Shown here: positions 1 to 11,463 of the stretch, piece after piece
How positions within the stretch are numbered: the stretch's first letter is position 1
Layout of the letters: every line of letters begins with the position of its first letter
Assembly (NCBI GenBank): GCA_032988165.1
Contig: JANTQF010000143.1
Coordinates: 1-64,000, forward strand
Reading direction: 5' to 3'
Source of the DNA: Emmonsiellopsis sp. PD_33
Lineage: Eukaryota; Ascomycota; Eurotiomycetes; Onygenales; Ajellomycetaceae
DNA length: 64,000 nt
Made by a program: the position numbers and the translations under genes
The notes under the pieces: model-generated
Seen by the model: only the letters and a program-made list of their open reading frames with translations
What the model was told of the DNA's origin: nothing
The model's database searches: none

Positions 1-834
1 CCCCTTCACGCCGACTTCAACACCGGTTCGGCCTTTAGTTTGGGATCAATGGCCGACTCGGCATACGAGTATCTCCCCAAAATGTACGCACTGCTCGGGG
101 GCACCGAAAAATCATCTCAATATGGCAACCTATACAAAACCGCCATGGACACCGCCATGAAATACCTCTTCTTCCGACCTCTCGTCCCCGATAACGCCGA
201 CATCCTTATCTCCGGCACATCCCACGCCAACCCCCGTTCAACCCCTACTCTCAACGGCGAAGGCCAGCATCTCACCTGCTACCTAGGCGGCACGCTCGCA
301 CTAGGCGGCCGCCTCCTCTCCAACGAAACCCACATCGAAATCGGCCGCAAGCTGACCGAAGGCTGCATCTGGACCTACCGCAACACCCCCTCAGGCCTCA
401 TGCCCGAGATCTTCCGCATGGCTCCCTGCACCTCCTCCTCAGACTGCAAATACGACGAGGACCAATGGCGCTCCGACCACGGCAAAACCCACCCGGGCTT
501 CACATACATCAACGACGGGCACTACAAACTCCGCCCCGAAGCCATCGAGAGCGTCTTCTACCTCTACCGCATCACCGGCGATCCGAAATTCCAGGACGCG
601 GCGTGGGAAATGTTCCAGGCGATCGAGGAGCATACGCGGACGGAGCTGGCGAATGCGGCGCTGCGGAACGTGTTTCAGGTGGAGTTGGGGAGGGAGGATA
701 GTATGGAGAGCTTCTGGTTTGGGGAGACGCTGAAGTATTTTTATTTGATTTTTAGTGAGCCCGGTTTGATTAGTTTGGATGAGTTTGTGCTGAATACGGA
801 GGCGCATCCGTTTAGGATTCCGAGGTCGTGGTGA
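1..834 (+). CDS. GH47 class I alpha-1,2-mannosidase, C-terminal part (5' truncated by window)
   Basis: Removes alpha-1,2-linked mannose from N-glycans in the ER or Golgi, or as a secreted enzyme. The frame is open from base 1, so the gene starts upstream; 277 residues are visible. Family signatures seen are the GEGQHLTCYLGG segment, the REPE-like LRPEAIESVFYLYRITGD helix with its catalytic-site glutamate, the FWFGETLKYFYLIFS helix, and the terminal VLNTEAHPF stretch, whose threonine coordinates calcium in known GH47 structures. Two cysteines (APCTSSSDC) lie close together in the middle. The protein ends in IPRSW just after the calcium motif, a normal end for the short secreted or Golgi subfamily. 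There are no introns in this part. Which paralogue it is (secreted, Golgi or ER) cannot be decided without the N-terminus. Confidence 0.93.
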   Translation, partial: PLHADFNTGSAFSLGSMADSAYEYLPKMYALLGGTEKSSQYGNLYKTAMDTAMKYLFFRPLVPDNADILISGTSHANPRSTPTLNGEGQHLTCYLGGTLALGGRLLSNETHIEIGRKLTEGCIWTYRNTPSGLMPEIFRMAPCTSSSDCKYDEDQWRSDHGKTHPGFTYINDGHYKLRPEAIESVFYLYRITGDPKFQDAAWEMFQAIEEHTRTELANAALRNVFQVELGREDSMESFWFGETLKYFYLIFSEPGLISLDEFVLNTEAHPFRIPRSW

Positions 835-3061
835 TGGAGGGAGATATGTGGTTTTGGTTTGGTTTGGAGCTCTGTTCTGATTGTAATTATATAGAGCTAT
901 TTTTCTGTTCTGTTCAGTTTTCTCTTTTTTTTTTTCCTGGTCGGTTTCTTATTATCATTTCCACTGGGATATGTATTGGCTGCAAATGAATGACTTGTTT
1001 GAATAAAAAATGCAAAAAGAAAAGAAAAAGAAAACCCCTCGAGGACATACATACATACATCCTGACAATTTGACAACATCATCCCCCGCCAGGCTCCGTA
1101 GAGACCTTTTAAATTTGACAACATCATCCCCCGCCAGGCTCCGTAGAGACCTTTTAAATTTCTCTCGAATAATATCCCTGAGGGAACCTGGAGGAAGAAA
1201 CATGAAACGAAACAAAGCAAGGGAGCCAACCAATGCCTGCCTTTTGTACATACATACATACAATGCAGCGACCGGTTGGTTGGTGGTTGCGTAGTTATGA
1301 CCCCTAACAAGTGGCGTAACTAGTTACGGATGTGGAAGCGTTGCGCAATGTTCCTCAAACAGAAGCGCACATGTTTCACGATGGCCAGGAGGTGTAGGCG
1401 TTGGGGGAGAAGTTACTATTACCACTATACTATGAAGCTGGCAGGCGGTTTCGACGGGATGCGCGCTGTTTGGATTGTGAATATATATCAGAAAGGCTTA
1501 CCAGCCAACCCCACCAAGCCAACAGTGTCTAGCACCAGCACCATTCTATACCAACAATTTTTTTTCTTCTGTTGGACTGTAGAGTCCGTGTCCGCTGACA
1601 TTGATGGCTCATTAGTTAACTTTGATTAGGTTCAGAATCCTTGGGGAGATGAAACTGCCATGGCTTGGTTTGTATCTCTATTTTGCTACTATGGCTCTTA
1701 CTAAGGGGTGACATCGATGGGCATATGTCAAATTTTTTTAGCTGCTGCTCTTTATAGCTCCTCTAAGGTTAAATTGGCCTACTAAAAAGAGATATTAATC
1801 CCAAGAACTTCCTGGATTTCCTTTCCTGCATAATAAGTAGGGTTGAAGAGTTTGGTTTAATGGGAGATATTGTATTTTCGTTCCGCCGTCGAAACTTTCA
1901 TATATCATGGGACCGGGGGACCATAGAAAGCAAGTTTCTGGGAGTCTGGGGAACAGCCCGGCAGATCAAAATGGCAGAAAGGGAATTTACATTGTGTGTA
2001 TGGTGTGATTGTTTGTGCCCCGCGCTGTGTGGGGGGTTTATTGGGGGGGTATAGTTACTAGTAGTGGGAACTCTGGGGAATATGGACTCCATAACTTGGA
2101 GTCACGTCCGCAATCCCCGCGGAGCATATTGTGTGTTTTGACCTGGGTTAGTCAAGTACTGATTTCACAAAAGAAGAAAAATAAAAGCAAAGAATGAGGT
2201 AATAGGATATCTCAAGCTCCTACAGGCTACCAGAGTGGATTTTGAAAAGGCGGCGATAGCCGAACAGGGAGATGCAGGCGAAGGATGGGCTGGTGGGCAG
2301 GGGAACACGAGCTCCAACTTCCGGGCAAAAGGACTAAAACTTATCTAGAACATGGGAGTGGGGATTTGAGTAGCATCGCTCCAGCTCTGTATCCGTATTA
2401 GTTTGTGGCCTCGAGCAAGCACGTGGATGCTGCTGGGCGGAGTGCTGACGGAGGCAACACCTCAGTATTTGCCACAGGTCTCTCGGCCATAACATCCATA
2501 GAACAACAGATAACTTTGGGGGAAGGGGGTATGGGAGTCTTCTCTGGGTGATGCTCACCAGCCAACTCCCGAGGTTGGTCGTTCCTTCCCACAGCTTGGA
2601 AGGCTGGAAGGTTTGGTGGGTTAATAAGCGCCGGAGGAATGGCCGGCACGCCAAGGCGCTAAACATAGCTTATCCCCACCAATCAAACCTTAACTGTCCC
2701 CAAACTGCGGGGGAAAGCACGACCAGCTCGCGCGAGCCGCAGCTTCTAGCCGACCCGGCCACATCTTCGGCATCTCAGTCCAATCCGTTGCCTTCAAACT
2801 TCTTGGCCGTCGAGCTATGCAGGCAGCCTGCACGATGTTGACTAACACGAGATTCAGCTTGCCGGTCCAAGATCCAGAATTCTTCCGAGGTCCAATGTTG
2901 TCATCCAGGCCGGGCTGGGGTCGCACAGCTCAGGCGGACCGGTTTTCGTATATAGGCCGGGACCCCTGCCGCTGGGTTGCTGCTATTCCTTTTAATTGTA
3001 GCATTATTTTTCATCCCAAGTTCCTCCAGTTCACGCTACAGGCCTCCATTGTGTCGGCAAG
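835..3061. other. Intergenic region, no gene recognised
   Basis: This 2.2 kb lies between the mannosidase stop and the transporter start. It holds a 45-base tandem duplication (listed separately), CATA/TACA microsatellite tracts near 1044-1060 and 1248-1262, and a perfect 14-base palindrome at 1315-1328. The short open frames are low-complexity or caused by the duplication and resemble no family I know. Bases from about 2700 onward are probably the promoter and leader of the transporter. Confidence 0.6.
1067..1161. repeat. 45-base perfect tandem duplication (two copies)
   Basis: Copy 1 spans 1067-1111 and copy 2 spans 1112-1156, identical base for base, with five further bases (AATTT) that begin a third copy. 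The unit holds a CCCCCGCC run and the stretch AGGCTCCGTAGAGACC. It lies in non-coding DNA downstream of the mannosidase. Absence of any mismatch suggests a recent slippage or unequal exchange. Confidence 0.95.
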
Positions 3062-5049
3062 ATGGATGAGAAGGTGTCCACAACCCATGACTCGGAGGGG
3101 GTTGGAGAGATGACGGACTTCAGTCACATCGACGAGAAGAAGACCTTGCGCAAGATGGATCTTCATCTTATTCCCATTGTGTCGCTCCTCTATCTGCTCG
3201 CCTTTCTTGATCGGGGTAACATTGGAAATGCGAAGATAGAAGGACTGACAGACGAGCTCGGCTTGACTGGGGCTCAGTACAACTGGTGCTGTATGACTGT
3301 CGCTTTCCATTTCAATTTGCATAATCTGATTTCAAAGCTAAAACCAATATTTGTGATATATAGTAACGGTCTTCTTTTTCCCGTACGCCTTTTTCGAGCT
3401 CCCCTCGAATCTTATTCTAACTAAGCTACGGCCATCGATTTGGCTGCCGCTAATAATGCTTGCTTGGGGTTTGGTAATGGTTAGTCCATGAAGGGAGTCG
3501 TTATCCAATGCTTTTGCCGTATAATTGGACTGACCTGTTAGACGTTGATGGGAATTGTTCAAAATTACAACGGGCTTCTTATCGCTCGGATTTTCCTTGG
3601 TTTGGCAGGTATGTATAGGAGATATATTTGCCCTTCTTATGGGTCCAGAACTGGGCTAATCCATGCCAATAGAATCGGGTCTTTATCCAGGGGTCGCATT
3701 CTATATTACCAAATGGTATTGCAGAAAAGAACTGCAGGTTCGCCAGGCTCTATTTTTCAGTGCGGCGAGTATAGCCGGGGCATTCTCTGGCCTGTTGGCG
3801 TTTGCTATTGCTGTAAGACCTCCGACTGATCTGTCACTGATAATTAATACTAACCCCATAAAAGAAAATGGACGGCGTTGGCGGACTTTCTGGCTGGCGG
3901 TGGATTTTTATCCTAGAAGGAATACTTACCGTGGTCGTGGCAGTGCTGGCATTCTACTGGCTATACGACTATCCCGAAACTGCTAAATTCCTCACAGAGG
4001 AAGAAAGGGCTTGGGTGATCCATCGCTTGAAGTACCAGTTTTCCAACACTGCTACTGATAAAAAGGAGCCATTGAAGTGGAAATACGTCAAAGAAGCGCT
4101 CACGGATTGGCAGATTTACCTTGCCCTGATTAGTATGTCCCATTTTTAATTTGCCCCATTCAACGACAGATCTAACATTTAAACAGCCTGGTACGGTATC
4201 GTCTGTCCGCTTTACGGTGTCTCCTTCTTTCTACCAACTATTATCAAAGACTTGGGTTATACTTCGTCGACCGCACAGCTTTTAACCGTAAGTTATGTTA
4301 ACCTCGACGAACCCAGGACCTGTAAAGCTGACCCCATTCCTTTTAGATCCCAATATACATCACCGCCGCAGTAATTGCCGTCGGCTCCGCATGGCTCTCT
4401 GATCGATCCGGACAGCGCTCGCCCTACCTCTTCTTCCACCTCGCATGTATCGTCGTTGGATTCGTTATAGTGCTTGCGTCTTCAGGAAAGGGTGTTCCCG
4501 GAGTTGTGTACTTTGGAATATTCGTTGTGGTCGCCGGTAAGTCTTGCTTTGACCCTTTCCTCCCCTAACTACATACCTACCATGTAGCTTCGCCAACTAA
4601 CATCTACGAAACTTAGGAATATACCCCGCTCTTCCCGGAAACGTAACATGGCTAAGCAACAATTTGGCGGGAGAGTATAAACGCGCATCAGGCATGGCGA
4701 TACATATTGGTGTTGGAAACTTTGCTGGAGGTCCGTATTACTCGCCCACTCCCACAATCCAACCTGGGGGTAAAAGACAAGGATGATTCCACAGATGCTA
4801 ACTATTGCCTTTCTTTTTTTTATAGCCATGGCCTCAAACTTCTATCGATCCGGGGATGGCCCCACATATTACCTTGGACACGGATTGGAACTCGGTTTCG
4901 CCGTTTTCGGTCTAATCGCCATCGTCGTTGCCCGCGTGGCATACCAACGGATCAACAAGAAGAGAGAAGGGCAATCGATTGAGAACTATACGCCTGAGGA
5001 GTTGACGAGTATGGGCGATCGTGCGCCGAATTTCAAGTATATCTTGTGA
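3062..5049 (+). CDS. MFS transporter of the Dal5-type anion:cation symporter family
   Basis: Plasma-membrane carrier of the allantoate/nicotinate/pantothenate type (Dal5, Tna1, Liz1 relatives); the substrate cannot be told. Nine exons: 3062-3290, 3364-3479, 3542-3608, 3673-3812, 3865-4132, 4187-4287, 4347-4536, 4617-4730 and 4826-5049, giving 482 residues. Visible hallmarks are KMDLHLIPI followed by LLAFLDRGNIGNA in the first membrane segment, WLPLIMLAWGLVMTLMG, GLYPGVAFYITKWY, and GLSGWRWIFILEG before the central loop. The loop carries PETAKFLTEEERAWVIHRL, and NVTWLSNNLAGEYKR-AS-GMAIHIGVGN lies in the C-terminal half. All are typical of this family, as is the length. Introns are 54-95 bases and GT-AG. 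The start ATG is followed directly by a charged cytosolic head and precedes the first helix by a normal distance. No pathway partner is adjacent. Confidence 0.93.
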
Positions 5050-5758
5050 ACGAGAGGGATTTAATTACTCCCTACCACCCACTCTATTTTTGTATTGGGG
5101 TGGTTGGTTATACACGAAATTACGCATGGGAACGATGGCATGAGATTTTTTGTTTGTTTGGCCTAATGATTGTTAGATAGAAGCTGCGGCTCTATAAATA
5201 TAAAATAGATATATAGACTTGTCATTATTCATCGAATGGTATGAGAGTTTCTTCGATAGGTTTATTTTTGTCTCAAGCCGCTCACTCGTTCTGAATCCTC
5301 GTATCTCGTTCTGAAACCCACCCACTGCACTGCACTATCCAGCCAGCTTAGAGTGTGAATGTAGCTGGGATACCAATGTCCTATTTTGCGTATAGAATTA
5401 GCCTTGGACGGGGACGAATTGAAGGTCTTGATTTGATCGTTGGACAATAAGAAACTGGCACTCAGCAAAAATAAAAAAAAAAAAAAAACAGCCAAATGAC
5501 CAAGGTTGATATTAACACATACCTAAAATCGCAAGCACCATGATCCCCAATTGACTCTGCCCTCTCAACCCCTTTCCACCATCCATTTCACATCCGCACG
5601 AATACTACCGAAACCTACCCCCCCCCCAAAAGCCAATATCAGCCATCCATCCATCCATCCATCCATCCATCCCCCTCACCCCGCCCCCTTCCCCGAATAC
5701 ACCCCAACCAACCAACCACCCACCCACCCACTCCCCGCAGCACCCAAAACACCCCCCC
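5050..5758. other. Convergent intergenic region with simple repeats
   Basis: About 700 bases between the transporter stop and the stop of the small secreted protein on the other strand. It holds an A-run near 5469-5487, C-runs near 5620, and a CCAT/ATCC microsatellite at 5641-5674. The rest probably carries two 3' untranslated regions. No gene seen. Confidence 0.6.
5641..5674. repeat. CCAT tetranucleotide microsatellite
   Basis: Roughly eight tandem copies of a CATC/CCAT unit read directly from the sequence, in the 3' flank of the small secreted protein gene. Confidence 0.9.
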
Positions 5759-5998
5759 CTAACACCCCTCCGGCACACAAAACGCCCTCTCCCCCTCCTG
5801 CTTACAGCACGACGCCCCGCAATCCAACCACACCTTCCAATACGTCCTGGCGCACAAATCGACCACGCCCGTGTTGTCGTCGCGGATCCGGCAGCGCTGC
5901 GCGTCGTTTTTGCTGCAGGGGTCGTCTTGCGCGAGGGTTAGGGTTAGGGAGGTGAGGGCGAGGAGGGGGAGGAGGAGGGCGGTGAGGGTGGGGCGCAT
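5759..5998 (-). CDS. Small secreted cysteine-rich protein (eight cysteines)
   Basis: A 79-residue single-exon protein of unknown function. Residues 1 to about 24 (MRPTLTALLLPLLALTSLTL and onward, ending in LAQ) form a clear signal peptide. The mature part of about 55 residues has eight cysteines spaced C-x7-C-x12-C-x10-C-x3-C-C-x8-C-x4-C, with the last cysteine as the final residue, which suggests four disulfides. The frame stays open upstream to an ATG at 6178, adding 60 residues rich in Pro, His and Asn; I chose the inner ATG because the signal peptide then starts the protein, and the upstream part looks like leader. It could be a small extracellular effector-like or defence-like protein, but nothing in the sequence assigns an activity. 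I do not match it to a named family such as hydrophobin or CFEM, whose spacings differ. Confidence 0.72.
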   Translation of the reverse strand: MRPTLTALLLPLLALTSLTLTLAQDDPCSKNDAQRCRIRDDNTGVVDLCARTYWKVWLDCGASCCKQEGERAFCVPEGC

Positions 5999-7352
5999 GG
6001 TTGGGTTGGGATTCTTGGGAAAGGGGTTGAGGGGTGGGTTGATTGGGTGGTGGTGGTGGTGTGAGATGGATGGTGGTGATGGTGGGAGGTTGTTGATTGG
6101 TATAGATAGATGGGTTGGACTGTAGAAGCTGGAGGGGGAACGGACGGGGTCGGGTCTGAGGATTGAAATTGAATTCAATGAGCCATTTTTCGACAGGAGG
6201 AAAGGGGGGCGTGCTTTATATAATTGTTTTTCTTTTGTGACGCAAGAAGCAAAAATCGCAGCATTTCATTCATTGGGATACCGTGATTTTTTTTTTTTTA
6301 AATAATGATCATCGCTGTGCAAAATACCAAGCACGTTGATGTGTGCGACCTGCAGACTGAAGTGCAGGGTGACACAGATGCGTTGAGAATTTTCAAGCGT
6401 TTTTGGTTGTAACTTGTGGACGGATTTATGGATACAGCGTCGTGCCGTGCTGCCTTTTATCTATCTGGATTTGTTATCAATGAGCTGATCTCGCAAGGAT
6501 GCATCGTAGGAGGAAGAGAGTGTGGAGCGTATAGATTCCCAGACGGATAGAGACCGGCCAATGTATATAACTCTGGTTCGGCCATAGAGTACCTATACCA
6601 TCGATCAGCTCTTTTGAACAATAATTGGATAGCGCACGGTTTTTGTTTGAGGTGGCACCTTAACCACGGCGCTCTTAACAGAATAATAAATCGCAACAAG
6701 AAAGCGTGTAGTTAGAACCCGGGACGGCATTTGTTTCTGTTTACTAGGGATCGGGCTCGAAAAGCGGCACAATTATCCAAACAAAGGAAAAGACTGCAGG
6801 CGATCGGCAGACAATGAAAAGATATAACTACCGGAACCAATGACGGATCACCCATAGGGATTTCAGAAATTGAGCGCAAGGGCAGCGAAAAAGCCTTGTA
6901 TGCTTGTTTGGGACTTCCAATGGATATGGCAGCAATAAGGCGGTCCACGATCTATGAGCCTGGGATGACAGCTCATATCAACGCACGTTGTCTACACTGT
7001 ACAGCACAATGTCCAAAACAGTAGGATAGAATCCATTTGATAAGTGCATAACAGATATGCCGCTTTGAATAGGAGTATACTCCGTAGTACTGTACAACCC
7101 GAGATGCGAAGCGTCGCGATGGAATGCACGAGCAGCGTAGGACATAATAGTACCTACATGTATCATCCAGCAATGGTCTGTATCACAGTTTAGTTAGTTA
7201 GCTTTGCCATAACCGCGGATCATGGAAGGAACTGGGATCAGTATGGGGTGACATCCACACAAGCCAACTGCCATGGATTTCTTGTGAGATGCTTTGGCAG
7301 TCGGGCTTCATGGATGCCATTAATTGATGCATTGTTGTCGAATGAATCAATG

Positions 7353-7361
7353 TACGGAGTA
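7353..7361. repeat. TACGGAGTA word (also at 7078-7086 in reverse and at 56729-56737)
   Basis: The nonamer or its complement TACTCCGTA occurs three times in gene-empty DNA of the window. I recall it being common in intergenic DNA of Eurotiomycetes. It may be a remnant of small palindromic elements; no function is shown. Confidence 0.4.
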
Positions 7362-7531
7362 GTATGTGTGAGCAGGTAGGATGGTGCCGCTCAGGGTGAA
7401 TATAGGCTGGTACTGGCGGACTTGAGATGCTGCAATGTAGAATGAAATGGATAGGTACAAGATCGTGTAAAATTTATTTTGTTAAGTTTTTGGTTTGCTT
7501 GTAGCGAGTTATCATCGCTAACTTAGTTAAG

Positions 7532-7543
7532 TTAACTAGTTAA
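7532..7543. repeat. 12-base perfect palindrome TTAACTAGTTAA
   Basis: Reads the same on both strands. Its core TAACTAGTTA recurs at 1315-1328 inside a longer palindrome, and related words AGTTAACTAG occur at 25051-25060 and 25116-25125. Function unknown; could be a binding site or a chance AT-rich palindrome. Confidence 0.5.
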
Positions 7544-8330
7544 ACGCGCGCCTATTCTAACCATCAAATAGTTAAACGCCAAGCCTCTAACAGAAGCGCC
7601 TCGAGACCTTTCATGAATTGAAAACATCTCTTTGGAACATCCATGTCATGTCTCAGCACTCATGAGGTCTTGATTTGCCGTTCACAGAACTTTGTCTTTC
7701 ATCTGACATAGTTAGACGAGTTGCCTGAGGAAAAGCTGTGCGAAGAAAAGCCGAGCAAAAGAAATATTCGAATCTGACGAGCAAGAGTGATTGACTCTTG
7801 ACAGTGAGATTGGAAAGAGTGATTTAAACTTTTTTCTTCGTCTTAGACTGAGAAGCTCCGGCATTGACTAGAGTTTCCTCGGGGTCCTTTCACACGAAGA
7901 GACGAAGACACCATCCACACCCCCTATCGGGCAGAGGTTCAATGTACACACACCTCTCCAATTGTGTCTTCAACCAACAGAGGGACTTGCAACGGGGTAT
8001 CAGAAACTCCGCTGACAACTATCTCTCTAAACCGGGGGCCATGGACAGGGTCCGCACATTGGCCCCATGGAATGCACGGCCCCAGATTTCTCGCCGTTGA
8101 TATTCTGCAGCACAAATCTAGGGGCCAAGTGTGTTTACCACCCCAACTAGTGTGTAATAAGATGCGGTACACGCGGTATGTCCATGTTGGCCCCTTTCTA
8201 TGTTTCAGGTCTGCGAGCCAAACGGCAAAACGCTTAACTCGCATATGTTAGTGGAACTCTAGCCTATGAACAACTCTTATGGCCGATGAATAAACTTTGG
8301 GGGCATTGTTTTAAATATACTGTCCGCGAA

Positions 8331-8354
8331 CCCTGACCCTGACCCTGACCCTGG
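8331..8354. repeat. Short CCCTGA/CCCTGG hexamer array, telomere-like
   Basis: Three CCCTGA units followed by CCCTGG. Most filamentous fungal telomeres are CCCTAA, so this is a degenerate or unrelated hexamer. It is interstitial and short. Confidence 0.8.
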
Positions 8355-11300
8355 CTAAACGCGTACCATTTGGATCAGCGAAAACCAAGTCTGTTTCCGC
8401 CCGCTAGTTCCATCATACCTAATCATTTTGGGCCTCAAACTTGGCTAGAAAACCTCCCATGCTGTTCTAGTGCTGGAGTTGACCACTTCCTGCTTAGTCG
8501 TCGTTACTAAGGGAATTTCGCACCGTTCAGTAGCGGCTGAAGTATCATCACTCCTCCCCGAGAGCCCGGGGATCTGCTCCCACTTCGTATCTGAACCGCA
8601 ATGCTGGAAATCAGGATCCTTGCACGCAGTGCTCGGAAAGGGAAACCGCTCTCACACTTGCTCAGGGGTACTTAGAGCGGCAGTATTTGGGTCCAGAGCT
8701 CGAATCGTACTCGCGAGAGGAATACTGAAATATCTCCCCCAGTATGTCAAGTATCGATACACTTTGCACCCTTCGTGATATATATAGAAAGGGATGTGTC
8801 TTGAGGGGAGACGTATAGGGACTGGCACATAATGCCTATGAGTTTGGGTAGGTTGGCAGCCCTTCATTCCATACTCCATATCATGGTCCCAGCCCTTGCT
8901 AGCACCGCAGAAGCTTATTGGATTTCATAGTCTAGTTATCCAAACCATTAGGCATTTAAATGCCAAGGGGTTAAGGCTCGCGAGGAGCGGGGAGCCACCT
9001 CGTGCACACCTTTCGTTATCTCTTGGAAAAGCACACCGTGGATTCCATCAGAGAGTGGGAGGTGGTGCTAGCGTTCATAGCACGCCATGGGCATGATAAA
9101 AATAAGAAAAGAGCCCAAAGGAACAACAAGCATGATCTAGATGCATGTCGTCGTCCCTGGGCCGCATGATTCGATTGCGAGATCCAATACCCCGTACTCG
9201 TATCATTGTGCCAACGAAATGCGGGGGATGTAGGTTTTATGGCCCCAACGATGTTGAAGGCTGAATAATCAGACGGCAGTAGCGCTACCAACCCTGCCGC
9301 CGACTAGCTGAGAACAGTCATCAAGTCCCTCGGCCATCAAGCTTTCCAAATGGCACGACGTGCATGCTGGGCCTGTCGAAATTATGGGGAGGACAAATAG
9401 AGGCAATCCTCGATAAATCGTCACTAGAAACGCGGGATAATCAAATTGCACCCGGAATATCATCAAGCTGAAAATAGACGAGTTTTGGATTCCGTATCGT
9501 CCACCAGCCGTTGCCTGTTCTTTTGAGCAAGGACTGGATTGCCCATGAAGACAACAAGATGGCCCCTATTAGCGATCGATCGAGACTCGGAGACTCAGTC
9601 ACATCAGGAGGCCTGTTGCTCAAGGGTCTATCTACTTATTCTTAGCACTTCATGCATGAGTATCCCATCCGTCATGGGGACATTGCCAGGCCGTCCGCTC
9701 GAAATAGGGGCTGAAATAATTGCTCTGGATGTCGTTGGACGTTGATGAACGTGAAAATTAGCTCTGCTGCAGGAGAGGAGGATGAGCTGGCATGAAGTTA
9801 GGCAGATACTACTTACCCTGGCTAGTGCAAATAGTAACTACTAATCATTGCTGTCAGGATTGTCTGGGATGGAAGATTCAACTATCCCGTTGTAGGGCAT
9901 TGTTGTTCAATACCTGAAGTACTTGAGGGCGATTTTTCATTTCCCCCCTGATAATAACGGACACCCAGCCTTACACATAGTTATTCTTATTATTCTTCCT
10001 GTTTTTCTTGGCTATGCAGTTAGAAACTATCAGAGCCAGGCTGTGGAGCTCACTGGATACTACATAATAGCATGTAACTACCCTCACCGAATACCTGCGC
10101 CCTGTCAACTATAATTATCCCTCTTCTAATAAACTAATAAGAAACAGGCTCTCCTCCTGTTTAATACCTCCTCTTGCCACAGGCCCACAGCCACTCTCCC
10201 GCAGTGATATTTAACAGAGGGCAGGGCTTAAAATCTGACCCGGTTAGAGGCCGAGTTATTCAGTGCTTACTTCTCACGGCATCTGAGCGCCACATGCAAC
10301 CTTATATGCCCCTGAAATGAATATCCATGCCTAGTAGTAAGAAAACAAAAGCACACGGCGTCTTCAGGAATCACTGTAATAAAAGGGGAAGAAAGATATC
10401 CATCAAATTCGAGTCGGCGTGGAACAAATAGGGGTCCAACAACAGCCCCAGGGAGCATAAACATAACGACTCGGTCTAGCCCCAGACATACCTATACGCG
10501 GATGCACAGGATACTTAGACGTCGAATATTTTATGATTTGGTTTGGGTTTCTGTAAAGGAATAAACATGGGGCGGACAACTCCAAGCCTGGGCGGCATCA
10601 TGCTCAGTATTTAGTTAGCGGTACAAGGGGGGTCTGTCTCGTAGTGACAGCACAGAGGCAGTGTCAGGAATAGCTACACCCCCCGTGCATCGTCTGATAG
10701 GCTCCTCCATAGCAGGAAATAGAAGCCAAAGAGCAGACTATTGTGACTTCAACTGAGCTCTCGCTTGCATCCCGTCTGCCCAGCCCACTATGCCGCAGTC
10801 CCCTGTCAGGCCGGGCAATGAGATGAGTGGCAATGGGTTATTTATTTCTCATGACCACAAGGTTGAAGGACGGGCACCAGCCAGATCGTAGACTCCTCCT
10901 CGGCTAGGAAATGTCGTCAGCCAGGGGCAGTCCCATATCGGCTGGGTTAAATCGGCTGACGGCGCTGGGATAGGTTCACACCGTCAGTGTAGCATGCCCT
11001 AGCCAGTATTAACGCCAACTTAAATAAATCAGCCCCTCCGCCATCCCGCCAACAACAAAACTTTCAATCATTAAAGGACTCCCGGGCCCTGCTCTTTTCT
11101 CGACGCTAATAGTTATATGTTCTGCCACGAGTGATTCCGGCCGGAACCTCGACATCTCCGCCCCCCACGCCGTGACAATTCGACTGTCACCACATCGCCA
11201 TCGCCAGTCCCAGTCCCATCCAGCTAGCTCTCTGCTTCCCCGCCACAGCTCACAGCTAGCTAGCCAACAGCCCACCCGGGTTGCGACAAGCGCCTGTTCT

Positions 11301-11463
11301 CCACCACCTGGTTGATTTACTGGTGGGAAACGAGCGGAACGGCCCGTTGATTCACAGCAAAAGCCCGCCCCAAGGCACCGCCGCTGCGTAGATTAAAACA
11401 TCTCCTATCCATCTCCCTCACAGCCTGCAAGACCCGTCCCCGGGTTGGGGGCTGGCCATTCAA

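Larger units (their letters stand above)
5999..11463. other. Long gene-empty region with CpG retained
   Basis: About 5.4 kb with no open frame above roughly 100 residues, none resembling a known family. Unlike the relic regions it keeps CpG and is not AT-rich. It holds a CCCTGA hexamer array (8331-8354), palindromic words (7078-7086, 7353-7361, 7532-7543), and close to the bZIP gene a five-codon upstream ATG frame at 11117-11134. The last 400-500 bases are probably promoter and leader of the bZIP gene. The rest may hold decayed genes or non-coding transcripts that I cannot see. Confidence 0.6.

Noticed and set aside
897..1310. Minus-strand open frames of 102-137 codons
   Set aside because: They contain the 45-base duplication as an in-frame protein repeat and simple repeats; no family resemblance and no start context.
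5551..5955. Plus-strand open frame of 134 codons rich in Pro and Thr
   Set aside because: It is the complement of the small secreted protein plus C-rich simple repeats; composition is low-complexity and the minus strand has a signal peptide and patterned cysteines.
5759..6178. Longer start (139 residues) for the secreted protein
   Set aside because: The extra 60 residues are Pro/His/Asn-rich leader-like sequence and would bury the signal peptide inside the protein.
7864..8251. Overlapping open frames of 78-101 codons on both strands
   Set aside because: Frames on both strands of similar length and no motif; typical of random sequence with balanced composition.
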